Source: Ophiocordyceps camponoti-saundersi (nom. inval.) (taxonomy: Eukaryota > Ascomycota > Sordariomycetes > Hypocreales > Ophiocordycipitaceae). Taken from it: a DNA stretch of 64,000 nucleotides. How positions within the stretch are numbered: the first letter of the stretch is position 1; every line of letters starts with the position of its first letter. The notes under the pieces were generated by a model that had not been told where the DNA came from, did not search any database, and was given only the letters and a program-made list of their open reading frames with translations. Of the stretch, positions 34,128 through 45,072 are shown piece by piece. The position numbers and the translations under genes were made by a program. The DNA is taken from NCBI GenBank assembly GCA_003339415.1, contig PDHQ01000025.1:215853-279852 (forward strand), written 5' to 3'.

Positions 34128-34908
34128 TGCCGGATCAGATTCAGCGTCCGAGGTCGGAGAGACGAGGGCATTGGTTCGTGGCTGTGTCGAGTGAGCGCTC
34201 TGTGCGAGTAATGACAGTAGAGTAGTCTTGACCGGCAAAGGGGAGGTAGTCCGACGGCTGTTGCGTGAGGCTTCAGCCAGCCGACGATAACGAGCAACGA
34301 CAGCCGTAACCAGGTGATGATGGCGAGCGGAAGAGAGATCAGCCTCTTGCCGCTATAACCCTTATACGGCTAGGATGGCCTGGGCCCTGACCCCCTTGTC
34401 TAACCAGCCGCTCCTTGTTCGGTGTTACGGGTGGCAGAAGCAAAGAGAATGTACGGATAGCTCGAGCCCTGTTGGGCGTCTCCCATGTATGCTTTTATGT
34501 ACGTTAGTTCGTATAAAATGTGGCGAGCTACGAATAGGGGTTCAGTATGCACATTGATAGAGCAGGGGGGGTGAGAGAAGGGTGGACTAGGCTGCGGAAG
34601 ACGTGGTGCTCACAAAGACCAACGGGCAACGGACCCCAAACGTATGATGACAGTCTAGCACGAAGATACGGGTTAGACCTGGCGGACTGGCCTAGACGGA
34701 TGCCCGAGCAGGAGCCTGCTAAGTGAAGATGGCTTCAATGATTGCCTAACTATGCAAATGCTCACAGCAATTTGATGAGAGAAAAACAGTGCTCAGGGGG
34801 AATTTTGCTCGCTGACTGACTATATGAGAACATCCCCTTATTCCAGTCAACCTCACACGGCAGCCGTCCTATTCAGCCTCCGCCAACCTGTGATTCGTCT
34901 GCTCCGAT
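34128..34908. other. Intergenic; upstream region of the HET gene
   Basis: No protein-like frame or RNA gene is seen. The region lies between the start of the HET gene and the end of the minus-strand membrane protein gene. Confidence 0.6.
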
Positions 34909-35857
34909 CTATTGGTAATTGTTATCCGTGTATTCCGCTTTGCTCTGTCTCACAGGCTGAACTACGGGAGGCGAAGGGGGTGTATGTTCACGACGACGAA
35001 GAAGCAGCAAAGCCACGACGCCGAGGATAGCGAGACCGGCGATCCCACCCAAGACGCCTCCGACGATGGCTCCAACGTTCGTCCCGCTTCCGTTACCCGC
35101 ACCCGGGTCGTCGGTTGGTGTACTGGCGGCGGTGGTGTGGGTTGTGTGTATGCCTTCGGCGGAGGTGGTTGAAGAGGCCGAGGTAGAAGATGTAGAGGTG
35201 GAAGACGCGGACTTGGTGCCATATTGGTTGTAGTTGAACATGGTTCCCCTGCCCGCTTTCTTGCTGCAATCGAAAAAGGTGTAAGTGCTCGTCGGCGGGA
35301 TGCCATCTATCCTGAGATAAGTAAAGCATTTTGGCAGAGAGGAACTATGTCGTAGTTAGTCGCGGCGGACGTGAGGGATCAAAGTCTTGGGGAGCTTTAC
35401 TTGCAGTTCATGGTGAAGTCATTGTCGGTAGCGGACTTCTTATAATCTCTGCAGACGGTCTGCGGCTGAGTGATGGTATCGGTTTCCAGGATACATGCTA
35501 TGTGGCTGTCGTGTGTTTTGCATGTTGCTTGCGAAAGACAGACCATGGTGTCTTGATTTTGACTTGTGTTAGGCCGAGTTTCTTCATCTGGAGATTTCAT
35601 CGCCAACTCTCACAATCACTATTCTTGAGGAAGCCACAGGTGTCGTAATTCATGCTCGGGAATGTTACTTGACGTCGTAGAAACTCCATCTGGGCAAAGC
35701 GGCTCGAGGGAAATGGAGGAGGAGCTGTAGTCATTGGAGGGGCATGCTGCTCGGACGACGATGCTATGCCGGTCTCTTGAGGTGACGGTTTCGACAGGAT
35801 GGAAGCCGAGCTCGGCGATGTGGCTAGGCATAGGAGGAGGATGGTGTTTCGACGCAT
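34909..35857 (-). CDS. Secreted-then-anchored single-pass surface protein, Ser/Thr-rich
   Basis: Three exons, 35,857-35,614, 35,551-35,401 and 35,344-34,909, with introns of 62 and 56 bases, give 276 residues. The order is: signal peptide (MRRNTILLLCLATSPSSA), a cysteine-containing ectodomain (DTCGFL, VCLSQATC, CRDYKK, LPKCFTYL, FFDCSKK), a Ser/Thr-rich stalk, one transmembrane helix (about 221-247, with a GxxxG-rich pattern) and a short Arg-rich cytosolic tail. This architecture is common in fungal wall-sensor-like proteins. The pattern of TCG, then paired cysteines, then an aromatic FxC before the stalk is widespread in Pezizomycotina proteins of unknown function. I chose the ACATAG acceptor at 35,345 because it has a CTAAC branch site and restores the cysteine-bearing frame. 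Confidence 0.8.
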
Positions 35858-36604
35858 CGTGTGAAGTCGATGATCAGATGGTCCTTGAGAGAAAGGAATC
35901 CGTTGTGAGAGTTGTAAGCGTTAGAGCAGATGGTTTTCGATGTCGACCACAAACATATGTATTCGTACAACTCTGTAGACACGAGCCCAACGGCGACATC
36001 ACACGAGGGACCTAGCTCTCAGCTGAGAAAGCCAAGCCCCCCCCCTGTCCGCTACATAAGTCTCTCAAAGGGCTTTGTAAAGGTGTATAAAAAGGCAGAC
36101 TAGGATTCGATAAGGCGACAGAGCTACTGCATGTGCGGGACGTGACCCCCCCGGCTTCACCAGTGTCTATTCCCGGAAGAGTTTACTGAACCAATTAGCC
36201 GCAGTGTCTTAAAGCAAAGACATCGGCCCCGTTGTTCCTCTGGTCGTGTCTTACCGCTCGGCCCTACTTCTACCTGCTGCTAAGGCGTGCCCATCGTGAC
36301 GTCCCTTACGTTGTTCGTACCGGCTACAGAAGTATACGTGTTGATCTATCTTACATACTTTCTGACTCCCTAATGGCTTCTGCGGCTGAGCTGATCGCAA
36401 GTGATAGAAACACAAGGATATTGTATTCAATCATTCTATTCAGTGATTCAGACGCAAGAACATCCTTGTCTCGACATCAATGTAAATCGGCCACGAGAAT
36501 CTGAGCAAAACCCACTCCGTACCATCAGTCCCTCCAAGACACGTCTCCCCAGATCATGATCCCATGCGGACATGAACAAAAGACACTCACTCGTAAGACA
36601 GTAA
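35858..36604. other. Intergenic; no gene recognised
   Basis: Holds the upstream region of one membrane-protein gene and the end of the next. A frame at 36,232-36,504 has no protein-like features. Confidence 0.6.
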
Positions 36605-37904
36605 CTAAGACCCTACGTACACAACAGGGTCGACCACACTCCGCGGAGAGCGATACGGCACACCATCTCTATCGCTGAGCTTCATCAGCCCAGCCTCGAC
36701 GACGATGCTATAATCAGCCTCCTTTGTCCCCGGGTTTTCAGTGACGAAACGCCAATCGCTCGGCTGGGAGAGCAGCACGTAGCCAAGTTTCGCACACTCT
36801 AGTATAACGAGCTCTAGGTGTCTGGTCTGTTCCTGCTGACTGGCTGTATCCGGCTCGGAGAAGAAGCGTAGAACAGTGTTCAGCTCGGCGGTTAACTCCT
36901 GGGCTTGTGATGTTACCCTGGGGTTGTCTGAGGGTAAAGGCGTGCGTAGACCGCGATCTGGGTGTAGAAGATAGACGGAGAGCCTTCGCCATTGGGAAAA
37001 GGCTTGGGATTTCACTGCCGGCTGGAATGAGATGAAAGTCACTTTGATGGTGCTTGGCTTTCCACTTACTTCTTGAGTCGCCTATTAGCTCGTTCTTGTT
37101 CGATGGAATCTCCTCTATGAATGCAGACACCGAAGCCGGGAGCAACGACAGCTCAGCTCGTGAGTGGAAGTCGACGCTGGTGAATATAACATGGGAGAGG
37201 ACATGCTGGAGAGCCTGTTGCCGCGTCTTATGATCGAGACATAGAGCCGCAACTTGATGGTTGAAGCCGAGCTTGGCGAGAGGCTGAGAAAGACTACTCG
37301 CGTCTTCGTCCATGGGACGTCTGTGGTAATGGCTATCGACATGCTGGCGGATGAGCGTCCTGAGCGCCTCCATTTCCAGCGCAATGGTCTCATCGGGCGT
37401 TGCCTCTAAAAGGAAATGGTCGAGCTGCACGTTACCGATATTTGCCGACGCTGGAGCTGGACTTGGCTTGCTGATGAGGGGTTTCAACGGTGTCTTCTTC
37501 CTGTTTCTTCGCCGCAGGAAGAAGAAGGCTGCAACGAGGCCGAGAATTATGCCTGCCAAGATACAGCCTATTGCTATCCCTGCGACAGCGCCGGGAGCAA
37601 CGGATGAAGACGAATGAGAGGAGGAACTCAATTGTGCTGATGTTCCTTTCGTCGATGGTTGAGCTGGTGTTGATTGCGTGTTGATGGAGTTGGACGCTTG
37701 GGACGAGGGAGTGCTCGGATTATTTGTCCCCTGTGCAATTGATGCCTTGGGTTTTGCTTCTGGCTCCGTACTTTCGCTGGATGCTGGAGCTGAATTGCTA
37801 GAGGTAGACGTAAGGGCAGAGCCGGGCGTTGGCGTTGTCGCTTGTATTGGTGGTTGCGATGATGGTTGTTGTTGTGCTTGGCGCACGAAGATTGAATTCG
37901 CCAT
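36605..37904 (-). CDS. Single-pass membrane protein with Ser/Thr-rich ectodomain and helical cytosolic domain
   Basis: Two exons, 37,904-37,070 and 37,014-36,605, joined by a 55-base intron (GTAAGT donor, GGCAG acceptor), encode 414 residues. The N-terminal 100 residues are Gln/Ser/Thr/Pro-rich without a classical signal peptide. A transmembrane helix (about 104-130, GAVAGIAIGCILAG...) is followed by RRRNRKK. The cytosolic part is hydrophobic-patterned and predicted helical, with LLSQPSDWRF near its C-terminal end, a pattern I have seen in fungal membrane proteins of unknown function. Reading straight through the intron also stays open but switches into an Arg/Ser-rich unnatural frame, so the spliced form is preferred. 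It may be a surface sensor, like the protein encoded next to it in the same direction. Confidence 0.75.
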
Positions 37905-38589
37905 TACTGAGCGATATCAACTGTCACCATATCATTCAAACGAGTCGAAAGGCAGGACTTGCCTGCTCCTAGTTATGAGTCCCGTAACTGTTGTTGACAG
38001 AACGGTATCGAACTGAGACGCAGTATAGAGAGACAACACGGATAAAGATAGACGGCAAAAGGGGGGGGGGAGATATTCATAGATTACTCTGCAATGTGCC
38101 TACTTGGGCTTTAGTAGCTCTACGAGTCGGAGACTAAGAGAGAAGCATACACATGCTTGTACGAATAGGCATCCGTATGGCTTTCAACTCCCAAGTCACG
38201 GTACCAACAGTCGACTTGGGGGCCAAGATGCGCGGCAAGTCTGGACCCTGCTCGCTGGCGTTGCAGGGATCTGTTCAGCTTCGCCTCCCTCAGGCACACT
38301 TCATTATGTGATGTGTCTCAACGCCTGGAAGGGTAGGATCGGGCCCTTGCAACTACAGTTAGGCGCGAGCGTGCGGCTGAGATCGGACCTGTGTTTACCA
38401 GCTGTGGGTTATAGGATTAGACAGTCTCATGCGTTGAATCGCGTAAGGCCAGACAAATCATGTAGGGGTCTGTCGACAAGACATAGTGTACGTGTGTTGA
38501 CGCTTTGCTTTTCACCGGGATATCACTGGGAAAACAACGAATCGTTCGAATATACGGTCAGTGATGAAGCTGTTCACGATCTCAACACC
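37905..38589. other. Divergent intergenic region
   Basis: Separates the minus-strand membrane protein from the plus-strand Hsp70-like gene, so it probably holds both promoters. A frame running 38,104-39,033 crosses into the Hsp70-like gene out of frame and is a shadow. Confidence 0.6.
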
Positions 38590-40790
38590 ATGGCAGACGT
38601 AACTGTCTCGGTCGATCTGGGCACAACCTTTACCGGTATGATAAACACACAGCCTCGATCGAAAACAGCTTCAAGGCTAAAAACGGGAGAAACCAAGGCG
38701 TGGCCTGGCGGACGCCTCGAACTCCGATCCAGGTCATCAACGACTGGCCCGGCAGCGGAGACCGCGGAGAGCGCAAAGTCCCCTCGTCGCTCGTCTACGA
38801 CGCCGACGGCCGGTTGGTATCATGGGGTTTCTTATGCGCCGACCACGACGACAGCGCCGACCATCACCATCACAACGGCACGACGCGACGCGAGTTGTTC
38901 AAGCTCTGTCTCGACGACGCGACCACGGCCCAGCAAGAAGGCCTGGCTAACGCCCCGACCAGCTCTTACGAAGCCCAACGTCTCACCGTCGATTTCCTAT
39001 CTCAGGTCTACGCTCACGTCAAAGGGACGATAGAGAGGCAGTTGGGAGTACAGCGTCACCTGGGCCACAGCTGGTCCGACCTAGTGGTTCTGTTCCTCTT
39101 CAGCGTACCGACGACGTGGAAACGACAGGAGATCGTCAACATCTTCAAGAACATCATTTACGAAGCTGGTTTCGGCGCCGAGGGACTTCGACATGAAGCC
39201 CGGATCGACCTCACGGAAGCCGAGGCGGCGGCGGTGACGACGCTGAAGACGAGCGCCGTCCCCTTCACCGTCGGAAGCCTGTTCTTAGCCATCGATGCCG
39301 GGGGTGGAACTACAGACTTGACCGTGATGCGCGTCACCTCCACCGATACCGTCGTGCCGCAGATGGAGCAGGTGGCGGCCGTCAAGGGCGTCGGCATCGG
39401 CTCTACGCGTATCGACAGTGCCTTTGTCCGACTCGTCGCCAGTCGTTTGGCAGCTTGGCCTGATATCGATCGTCAGCTTCCGGCTGATGTTATCGCTCGT
39501 ATGGCGAGGAGTCATCATTTCTATAACATCAAGCACAAGTTTGGCGAGACTGTTCATATGCATTCCGTTCATAAGATACCGATGGATGGTGTCTCTCACG
39601 CTTTCACTCACGATGGTTTGGGTATCGAGAATGGGCGCTTGCTTGTGACCAAGTAAGCCATCGTCTGATCCCTATCTTAAGGGGGCGTATACAAAGATGA
39701 TTGACCCCTTTTTCATCTTCGTAGGGAAGAGATACAATCTCTTTTCGACGTTCAGATCGATGCCGTCAAGAAGCAGATTACAGAGCAGCTCGACTGGCTT
39801 TTAGAAAATGGCCATCCCGAACCGGTTGTGAGGGCTTCACCCCTTCCTGTTCTGCTTCAGCAACTAGGCAAACTGACGGATATCCTCTTCACAGGCGTAC
39901 GTCATACTCTCAGGCGGTCTCGGAAGCTCCGTCTACGTCCGCGACAGGATACAGCAGCACCTCTCGAGCTTCCCCTATCCCAACGCACCGCAGGCGGCCG
40001 TCATACCGTGTCACGAGCCGCAGCTGGTCGTCGTCCGAGGCCTTCTCCTGAACCAGCAGCAAGCGACGGAGACGGGCTTCCTTTCGGTGCTCGCAACCCG
40101 GGTAGCCCGTGCAAGTTACGGCGTCGTCGTCAAGGAGCTTTACACTCGCTCGCGACACATGGACGACGGGGAGTTTGAGCAGGATCCCTTTGACTCCAGC
40201 AGGCATTGGGTTTTGAACCAGATACAATGGTTGATACGCAAGGTCTGCTTGAACCCTGTCTATCTTGTGACTGATGGCTGAGATGTATGTATGTCTAGGG
40301 CGATAACATCAACCCCAACAAACCACTCATCAAGACATTCGAGATACACCTGGCCGAGGAAGACACGACGAGATCATGGGACGCACAGATTGTCATTTCT
40401 CAGAACGAAGCATCGCTTCTTCCACATAACATGAGACAAGGTGCGTTTCCCCCTTTTCAACCTCTTCCTTCTATGTCTTTACGTCCTGCATTGCCATGGT
40501 CATTGGGCTAACGGCTCACGATAACATCAACAGCCGGCGTCTACGACCTATGTCAGGTAAAGGGCAACCTCGACGGCGTGCAACAACACCAGCTCGTGCT
40601 CAAACACAAACGCAGCATGTGCTTCATGCGAAGGCGCAAATACTACATTTGCAAATTCGACATACGCGTCATCGTCGCGCCTGCAGATCTCCGTTTCGAG
40701 CTGTGGTTCGCCGGTGAGAGGTTCTCTGGAAACCATGAGCCTATTACCGTGAGATGGGACGAGGCCGGCGTGCAGGTTGGAGCCGACTAG
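38590..40790 (+). CDS. Hsp70-like ATPase (actin-like fold), fungal divergent group
   Basis: Six exons, 38,590-38,635, 38,698-39,652, 39,725-39,827, 39,895-40,242, 40,299-40,440 and 40,534-40,790, all in matching phases, encode 616 residues. The three ATP-binding signatures of the Hsp70/actin fold are present: DLGTTFTG (9-16), AIDAGGGTTDLTVM (213-226) and VILSGGLGSSVYV (about 371-383). The rest is far from canonical Hsp70: it has insertions such as a His/Asp-rich stretch and lacks the EEVD tail and a normal peptide-binding domain. Such divergent Hsp70-like proteins are numerous in filamentous fungi and often of unknown function. The first exon of only 46 bases encodes just the first phosphate loop, and a spurious long frame overlaps it. 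Confidence 0.9.
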
Positions 40791-41462
40791 AAGCTTTATA
40801 TAGGGGCGAGGACCAGCCGGGTCTAGTCCTTAGGGGTGATTAGTTTCTTCTTGTTGTTTAGATCCCGTTAGTTTCCGCGTTTAAGTTGATGCACTTAACC
40901 GCGATGACTGCAGATAATATAGTCTCACATCGGCATGAGTGTGAGAAGCGGGATGAGTCAGGGGCTTCACGACGACTGACGAGCAGTCTCTTCATATTCA
41001 TCTCCATCTTTCTGAGTTTCCTCCAAGATTTGTTCCCAACGTCGTTGAGGTGGCGTTACAAGTTGATCTTGGTCATGGGGATGGTGGGCTCGTAACGAAC
41101 CTTTAGTTTCCAATCTTCGGCAAGCTCTCTGAGAAGAGTCACGTCTTCATGACGCCCGAAAGTCTGACGGGTAGGAAAAATTGACAATAGGCAAGCGGAT
41201 TACTACTCTGAACTATCACAAGACCGGGCAAGGATCAAAGAACTCGGTCCATCAAATCCCCCAGACAGTCTTCCACTTGTTTGATGAACATCAATAATCA
41301 CAGCAAGTGTTATAGTTGTCTTATATGCAGAAATCAACGAGATAGTGACAGCGATTGGTTAAAGATACATGTATGTATGTAATGACAGTTACCGCACATC
41401 ATTCCCAGACGGCTCTTGAAGACGATTTTTTGACGGCAAGAAACCTATCCCGCATAGATAGT
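40791..41462. other. Intergenic; no gene recognised
   Basis: Converging ends of the Hsp70-like gene and the small cysteine-rich peptide gene. No further coding or RNA feature is evident. Confidence 0.6.
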
Positions 41463-41695
41463 TTAGCAGCAACGGTGATAGGGAGCCCCTACACCACTGC
41501 ACTCGCCATTGCTCTGTGATTTGAAAGTTCAGTAAAGCATCGTCGGTGGAAATGGAGGTTTCATGGCTATCTTACACGGCAGCTGGTGCCGTCAAGACAG
41601 ACACCGCAAGAGGCAGAGCAGCACTTCTTGGCAGCCGCTGGGGCAGCCAGGGCCAGGACGGTGGTGACGATGCCAGCGATGTACTTGAACTGCAT
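41463..41695 (-). CDS. Tiny secreted cysteine-rich peptide (56 aa, eight cysteines)
   Basis: Two exons, 41,695-41,576 and 41,513-41,463, are joined by a 62-base intron (CGT|GTAAGA donor, TCACAG|AGC acceptor, phase 0). The first 22 residues form a signal peptide (QFKYIAGIVTTVLALAAP, cleavage near AAA-K). The mature part is about 34 residues with eight cysteines: KKCC, SASC, GVC, DGTSC, SNGEC and a terminal HRCC. Without the intron the peptide would stop two codons after the donor with only five cysteines; splicing adds three and gives an even number able to form four disulfides. That strongly supports the model. The pattern suggests a knottin- or defensin-like fold, but no family can be named. 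Role could be effector-like or antimicrobial. Confidence 0.75.
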
Positions 41696-42262
41696 GGTGG
41701 GCTGAGGTTGAAGTTGTCTTCTCGGTTTGTTATGTGGATATTGGTAAGTAGTGAAGAGCTTGTCTGATAATCGAGCAAGAAGCTGGGCAAGCAAGCCGAC
41801 TTTATACTTACTTTATCTAGGGAAGAAGAAGAATACGAGTCACTCGACTGGGCTCGACTGCTTCACGCGAGAAGCAGTCGAGCCTAGTCCCCATGCGTAA
41901 TGGCTTCTTTCGGGATCGGTTCCCTTGAAAGCATCCGTCTCATGGGATTCAGCATCCTGCTACCTTGAAACCTGCTGACGAGCAAGGTTGCCATTGACCT
42001 ATCATATTGACGGGACGATCTATGTAGGTACCTGTAGTCAAGAAAACTGCTGAGGTGAGATGCTGCGGTCAGCTTCACATCAACATGCATCTTCATAGAC
42101 ATACATACGTGTAGTTTACAACTACGTCATTGCGTGAGAATCGGCGCCGCAACATCCAGGCCAGGCACCATTTTATAACTAGTCAAGTCATCGGAGTATC
42201 ACACACACACCTCCATCAGCAAAGCCCGTTACCGCTCTTTCGACCACGACAAGGCAGCAAAC
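41696..42262. promoter_or_regulatory. Divergent intergenic region
   Basis: Lies between the start codons of the cysteine-rich peptide gene (minus) and the APH-family kinase gene (plus), so it should contain both promoters. A perfect 15-base inverted sequence related to CAGTCGAGC occurs at about 41,848-41,882 (GGGCTCGACTGCTTC and GAAGCAGTCGAGCC), a possible hairpin or binding site. Confidence 0.5.
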
Positions 42263-43164
42263 ATGGCCTCAACCGGGCGGCTCTCTCTGTTTCAACGCAT
42301 CGTTCGCTGGCTTGAGGACTGGACCTTTTCTCTACGACTACGGCTCGGCTCCAAGATCATGTACGATCATGTGCGGAAGATTGTGCGGACATCACGCTCC
42401 GAGCTGGTCAAGGGCCCCTGCTCTCGTCAGGAGCTCGAGGCCATGGAGTACGTCGAGGCCCATACGTCGGTGTGCCTGCCGCGCGTTCATCGGACCTATG
42501 ACCGTCGAGAAGGCCTCTTCATCGCCATGGATTACATTGAGGGGACGCGTCTCGACACCATCTGGCCGCAGTTGAACGATGCGGACAAGAGGGGAATCAT
42601 CCTGCAGGTCTGGGATTACGCCCGACAGCTTCATGCCTGTCGTCCGCCGGCTTCGCTCAAGGACGTTACAACGGCTTCCCTATCTGGCGGGCCGGTCAGA
42701 GACGGGATCCTAGGCGTCGACGACGTGGGGGCCATCAGCGCCGGTCCCTTCGCCACGGCCGAGGATTTCCACTCCTTCACAAGGGGTAACTCCAACGTCG
42801 AAGGATTTCCCCGCTCGCCGCCTCACACTGGGCTCGTCCATGCAGATCTGACGCCTCGAAACATGATTTTGAAACCTGATGGTAGGCTCTGCATCATTGA
42901 CTGGGAGTTTGCCGGATGGTGGCCAATCTGTGAGTTTCGAGGCTTCAAACGTTTTGAACCTCGTAATTCTTATTACTTACTCTACTATTCTTTTCATTTC
43001 CAGATTGGGAGAGGGTGAAATGGCACTTCTCTGACTTTCCTCCCATGCCGGACTGGGTGACTCTACTCGATGAGGTTTCTGGATGGACTGCTACTGGTGA
43101 GGAGGGAGTGAACCTTGTCGAGGGAGGTGTGAATTCAACGGATGATGTTTCACGGGTGAGATAA
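42263..43164 (+). CDS. APH-family kinase, short form
   Basis: Two exons, 42,263-42,929 and 43,004-43,164, with a 74-base intron (GTGAGT, TTCCAG, phase 1) encode 275 residues. The catalytic loop is canonical, LVHADLTPRN (His193, Asp195, Asn200), and the metal-binding Asp213 lies in CIIDWEFAGWWP. After the intron YWERVKWHFSDFP is the usual continuation in fungal members of PF01636. The N-terminal lobe is compact (DYIEGTRLDTIWP hinge). It is about half the size of the other APH-family kinase of this window and differs in the catalytic loop, so the two are not recent duplicates. Substrate unknown. Confidence 0.9.
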
Positions 43165-43988
43165 GCACGCCTATAGCGAGCGGGAAATAGAAGCGAGAGA
43201 AAGTTCCTATCCTCAGCTATGAGTTTGGTTGAGCCACCCAAGGAGATGATGCAGCAGAACAGTTCTTCGATGACGTAGATTTCGACTCTGACACCGCTGA
43301 AATCATCTTGACATAAGTTAGACTTGACTCGGAGTTCTCAGCTTACGTGTAACTGATCAGTTCTTATACTGTCACGTTATACATCACCCTCAACGCACGT
43401 ATGTATTGCAATCTTGTGACCAGAAAGGGTTATAAGCATCAGTACACGTTAGGCAGGTCGATGGTCGTCGACATGATCATCAGTTAATTATCCCATCGAG
43501 CTAAGCCACCTTCAAATCTTCACCCGCGAAGCATGAGTTCTCGATCCTTACTTGAGCAGAGCATAGTTCGCTTTCTCCAAGCCAGAGTGCGTCGACCTCC
43601 GGAGCAGTCGGGTGGCATCTCTTTACCTCGGCTTTCGACTCACATTACATGCAACGTCATCTATACCACCCTGCGACCAGGCCTCGGAGGCCAAGCCCAC
43701 AGTTTCTACGGGTAACTAGCTGCATACCCAAGTGAGGCAAGCAAAACCTGCGTCACAAGCAAAGTAAACGATGGGGGGTAAAATCTGAAGACTCATCGGT
43801 TTTCTTAAGAAGCATATTATTTTTATTCATCTTTCTGTAGATAACACCTTCAGCCTACTCCCCCTTCTCATCGGGGGGGCATCAGGGCCGCCTCCCATAG
43901 TGAGTAAAGTGACAGCTCCCACGAGATGACCATAATCCCCCCAAACACTTCCTTGAAACTTTCCCACCAACAACAGCCTCAGTCGATA
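43165..43988. other. Intergenic; no gene recognised
   Basis: A 60-codon frame with an ATG at 43,533 lacks recognisable features. Otherwise nothing is seen. Confidence 0.55.
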
Positions 43989-44246
43989 TTAGAAAATTTG
44001 CGTGCCACCGCCCGGAGCGGTAAAGAAATTAGGATTGGGGTCTTTGTCATTAAAGTCCTTGAGACCCTTCGTAATGTCATCTCCAGTATGGCCCAGAGCC
44101 TTGGCACCGCCCTCGATTAGATCGCCAAGCACCTCGATGCCTTTGCGCTGTCGTCTCTCGAGCTTTGTGCGGTGATTCAGGTCGCTTGTCGGCGAAGCTA
44201 GCCCCAGACTGATGAAGAGAGTCGAAAGGACAATGATGGCCTTCAT
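43989..44246 (-). CDS. Small secreted protein, cysteine-free
   Basis: The 85-residue product has a good signal peptide (MKAIIVLSTLFISLGLAS) and a mature chain without cysteine. KLERRQRK near residues 28-35 offers dibasic sites of the kind cleaved by Kex2 proteases. The rest (IEVLGDLIEGGAKALGHTGD) is an amphipathic helix followed by a Gly/Asn/Pro-rich tail. I know no family. Secretion and possible propeptide processing are inferred from sequence only. Confidence 0.65.
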   Translation of the reverse strand: MKAIIVLSTLFISLGLASPTSDLNHRTKLERRQRKGIEVLGDLIEGGAKALGHTGDDITKGLKDFNDKDPNPNFFTAPGGGTQIF

Positions 44247-45072
44247 CTTTTAAAGGTGAGATGATTTTGTAATTCTTGGAACTGTTGAAAGATCGTTTGG
44301 AAATAGAGAAGGTTCCACCTGAGGACAGGACATTTCTTCTTTATATGAGTAGATTACCTGATGAGTGTGGAAGAGAAATGCTTGCTAGCTTCATGCTTAA
44401 GCACAGAGAATGCATCCTTCTGGTATTTTTGTGTGTCTTGAAGTCGTGTGGCAGAATAAGGGTGAGACTGTGTCTTGACATACATACCTACGCAAGGTTG
44501 AGTAACTCTGCACTGCTTCAGCATGAGTGTTGTGTAATTTCTTTCTTTCTAACACGACAGTCAGTGCAGGGCAAGATTGTCTTGACAGTGATCTGCCTCT
44601 CAGAGACCCAAAGTGCCCATCAAAGCAACTAGACAATTAGAGGTAGTTCGTGTTGCCAATGTGTGTGTCCTGATGAAGCTACTTGCCACATCTGATATAG
44701 CCACATGCCGTCAGAGCAGTTACTTGAGACACAAAATCACGGTCTCAACGTCTATTTCATCATAGATCGGGAGCATCTTAAGATTCTTCTCTAAATACTA
44801 GTCAAGTCCGACTAATGCATAGGCCTGGCAAGTTCGAAGGCATTCTCTCTATTCCTAGCATACGCCATGGTTTCTCCAAACATAAGAACCACCGATACAT
44901 GTAAACATATTGTTGATGCAGCGCCCTGTAAGGGCCATTGTAAGTGCATCTCTCCGGAGGTGCCTCCACTTTTGAGTGCCTGAGCTGTTCCATGCATATA
45001 ATAAGAAAACCGTATTCCCACTCAGCTTGCAGTTCTCCTCATTCGGCGGTACCCAGCAGAAGCTCTCTCCGA
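44247..45072. other. Intergenic; contains one copy of a short dispersed repeat
   Basis: No gene is recognised. The segment 44,946-44,980 is the reverse complement of sequence found again at 46,567-46,591 and 46,884-46,915. Confidence 0.6.
44946..44980 (-). repeat. Short dispersed repeat, copy 1
   Basis: Core ACTCAAAAGTGGAGGCACCT on the minus strand, continuing with CCGGAGAGATGC. The inner GGAGG-CA-CCTCC arms can pair. Copies 2 and 3 lie near 46.6 and 46.9 kb in opposite orientation. Confidence 0.8.

Noticed and set aside
34128..34238. N-terminal extension of the HET protein
   Set aside because: No ATG is present in the extension, and MHLLNVTTLRL is the typical start of HET proteins.
36738..37904. 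Unspliced 388-codon reading of the minus-strand membrane protein
   Set aside because: After the GTAAGT donor it turns into Arg/Ser-rich sequence, while splicing to the GGCAG acceptor continues a well-patterned helical frame ending at 36,605.
38104..39033. Plus-strand ORF of 309 codons
   Set aside because: It overlaps the Hsp70-like gene in another frame, is rich in Arg/Ser/Thr without motifs, and lies partly upstream of the true start.
42263..43164. Antibiotic resistance gene
   Set aside because: APH-fold kinases are greatly expanded in fungi with unknown substrates; the fold alone does not support an aminoglycoside role.
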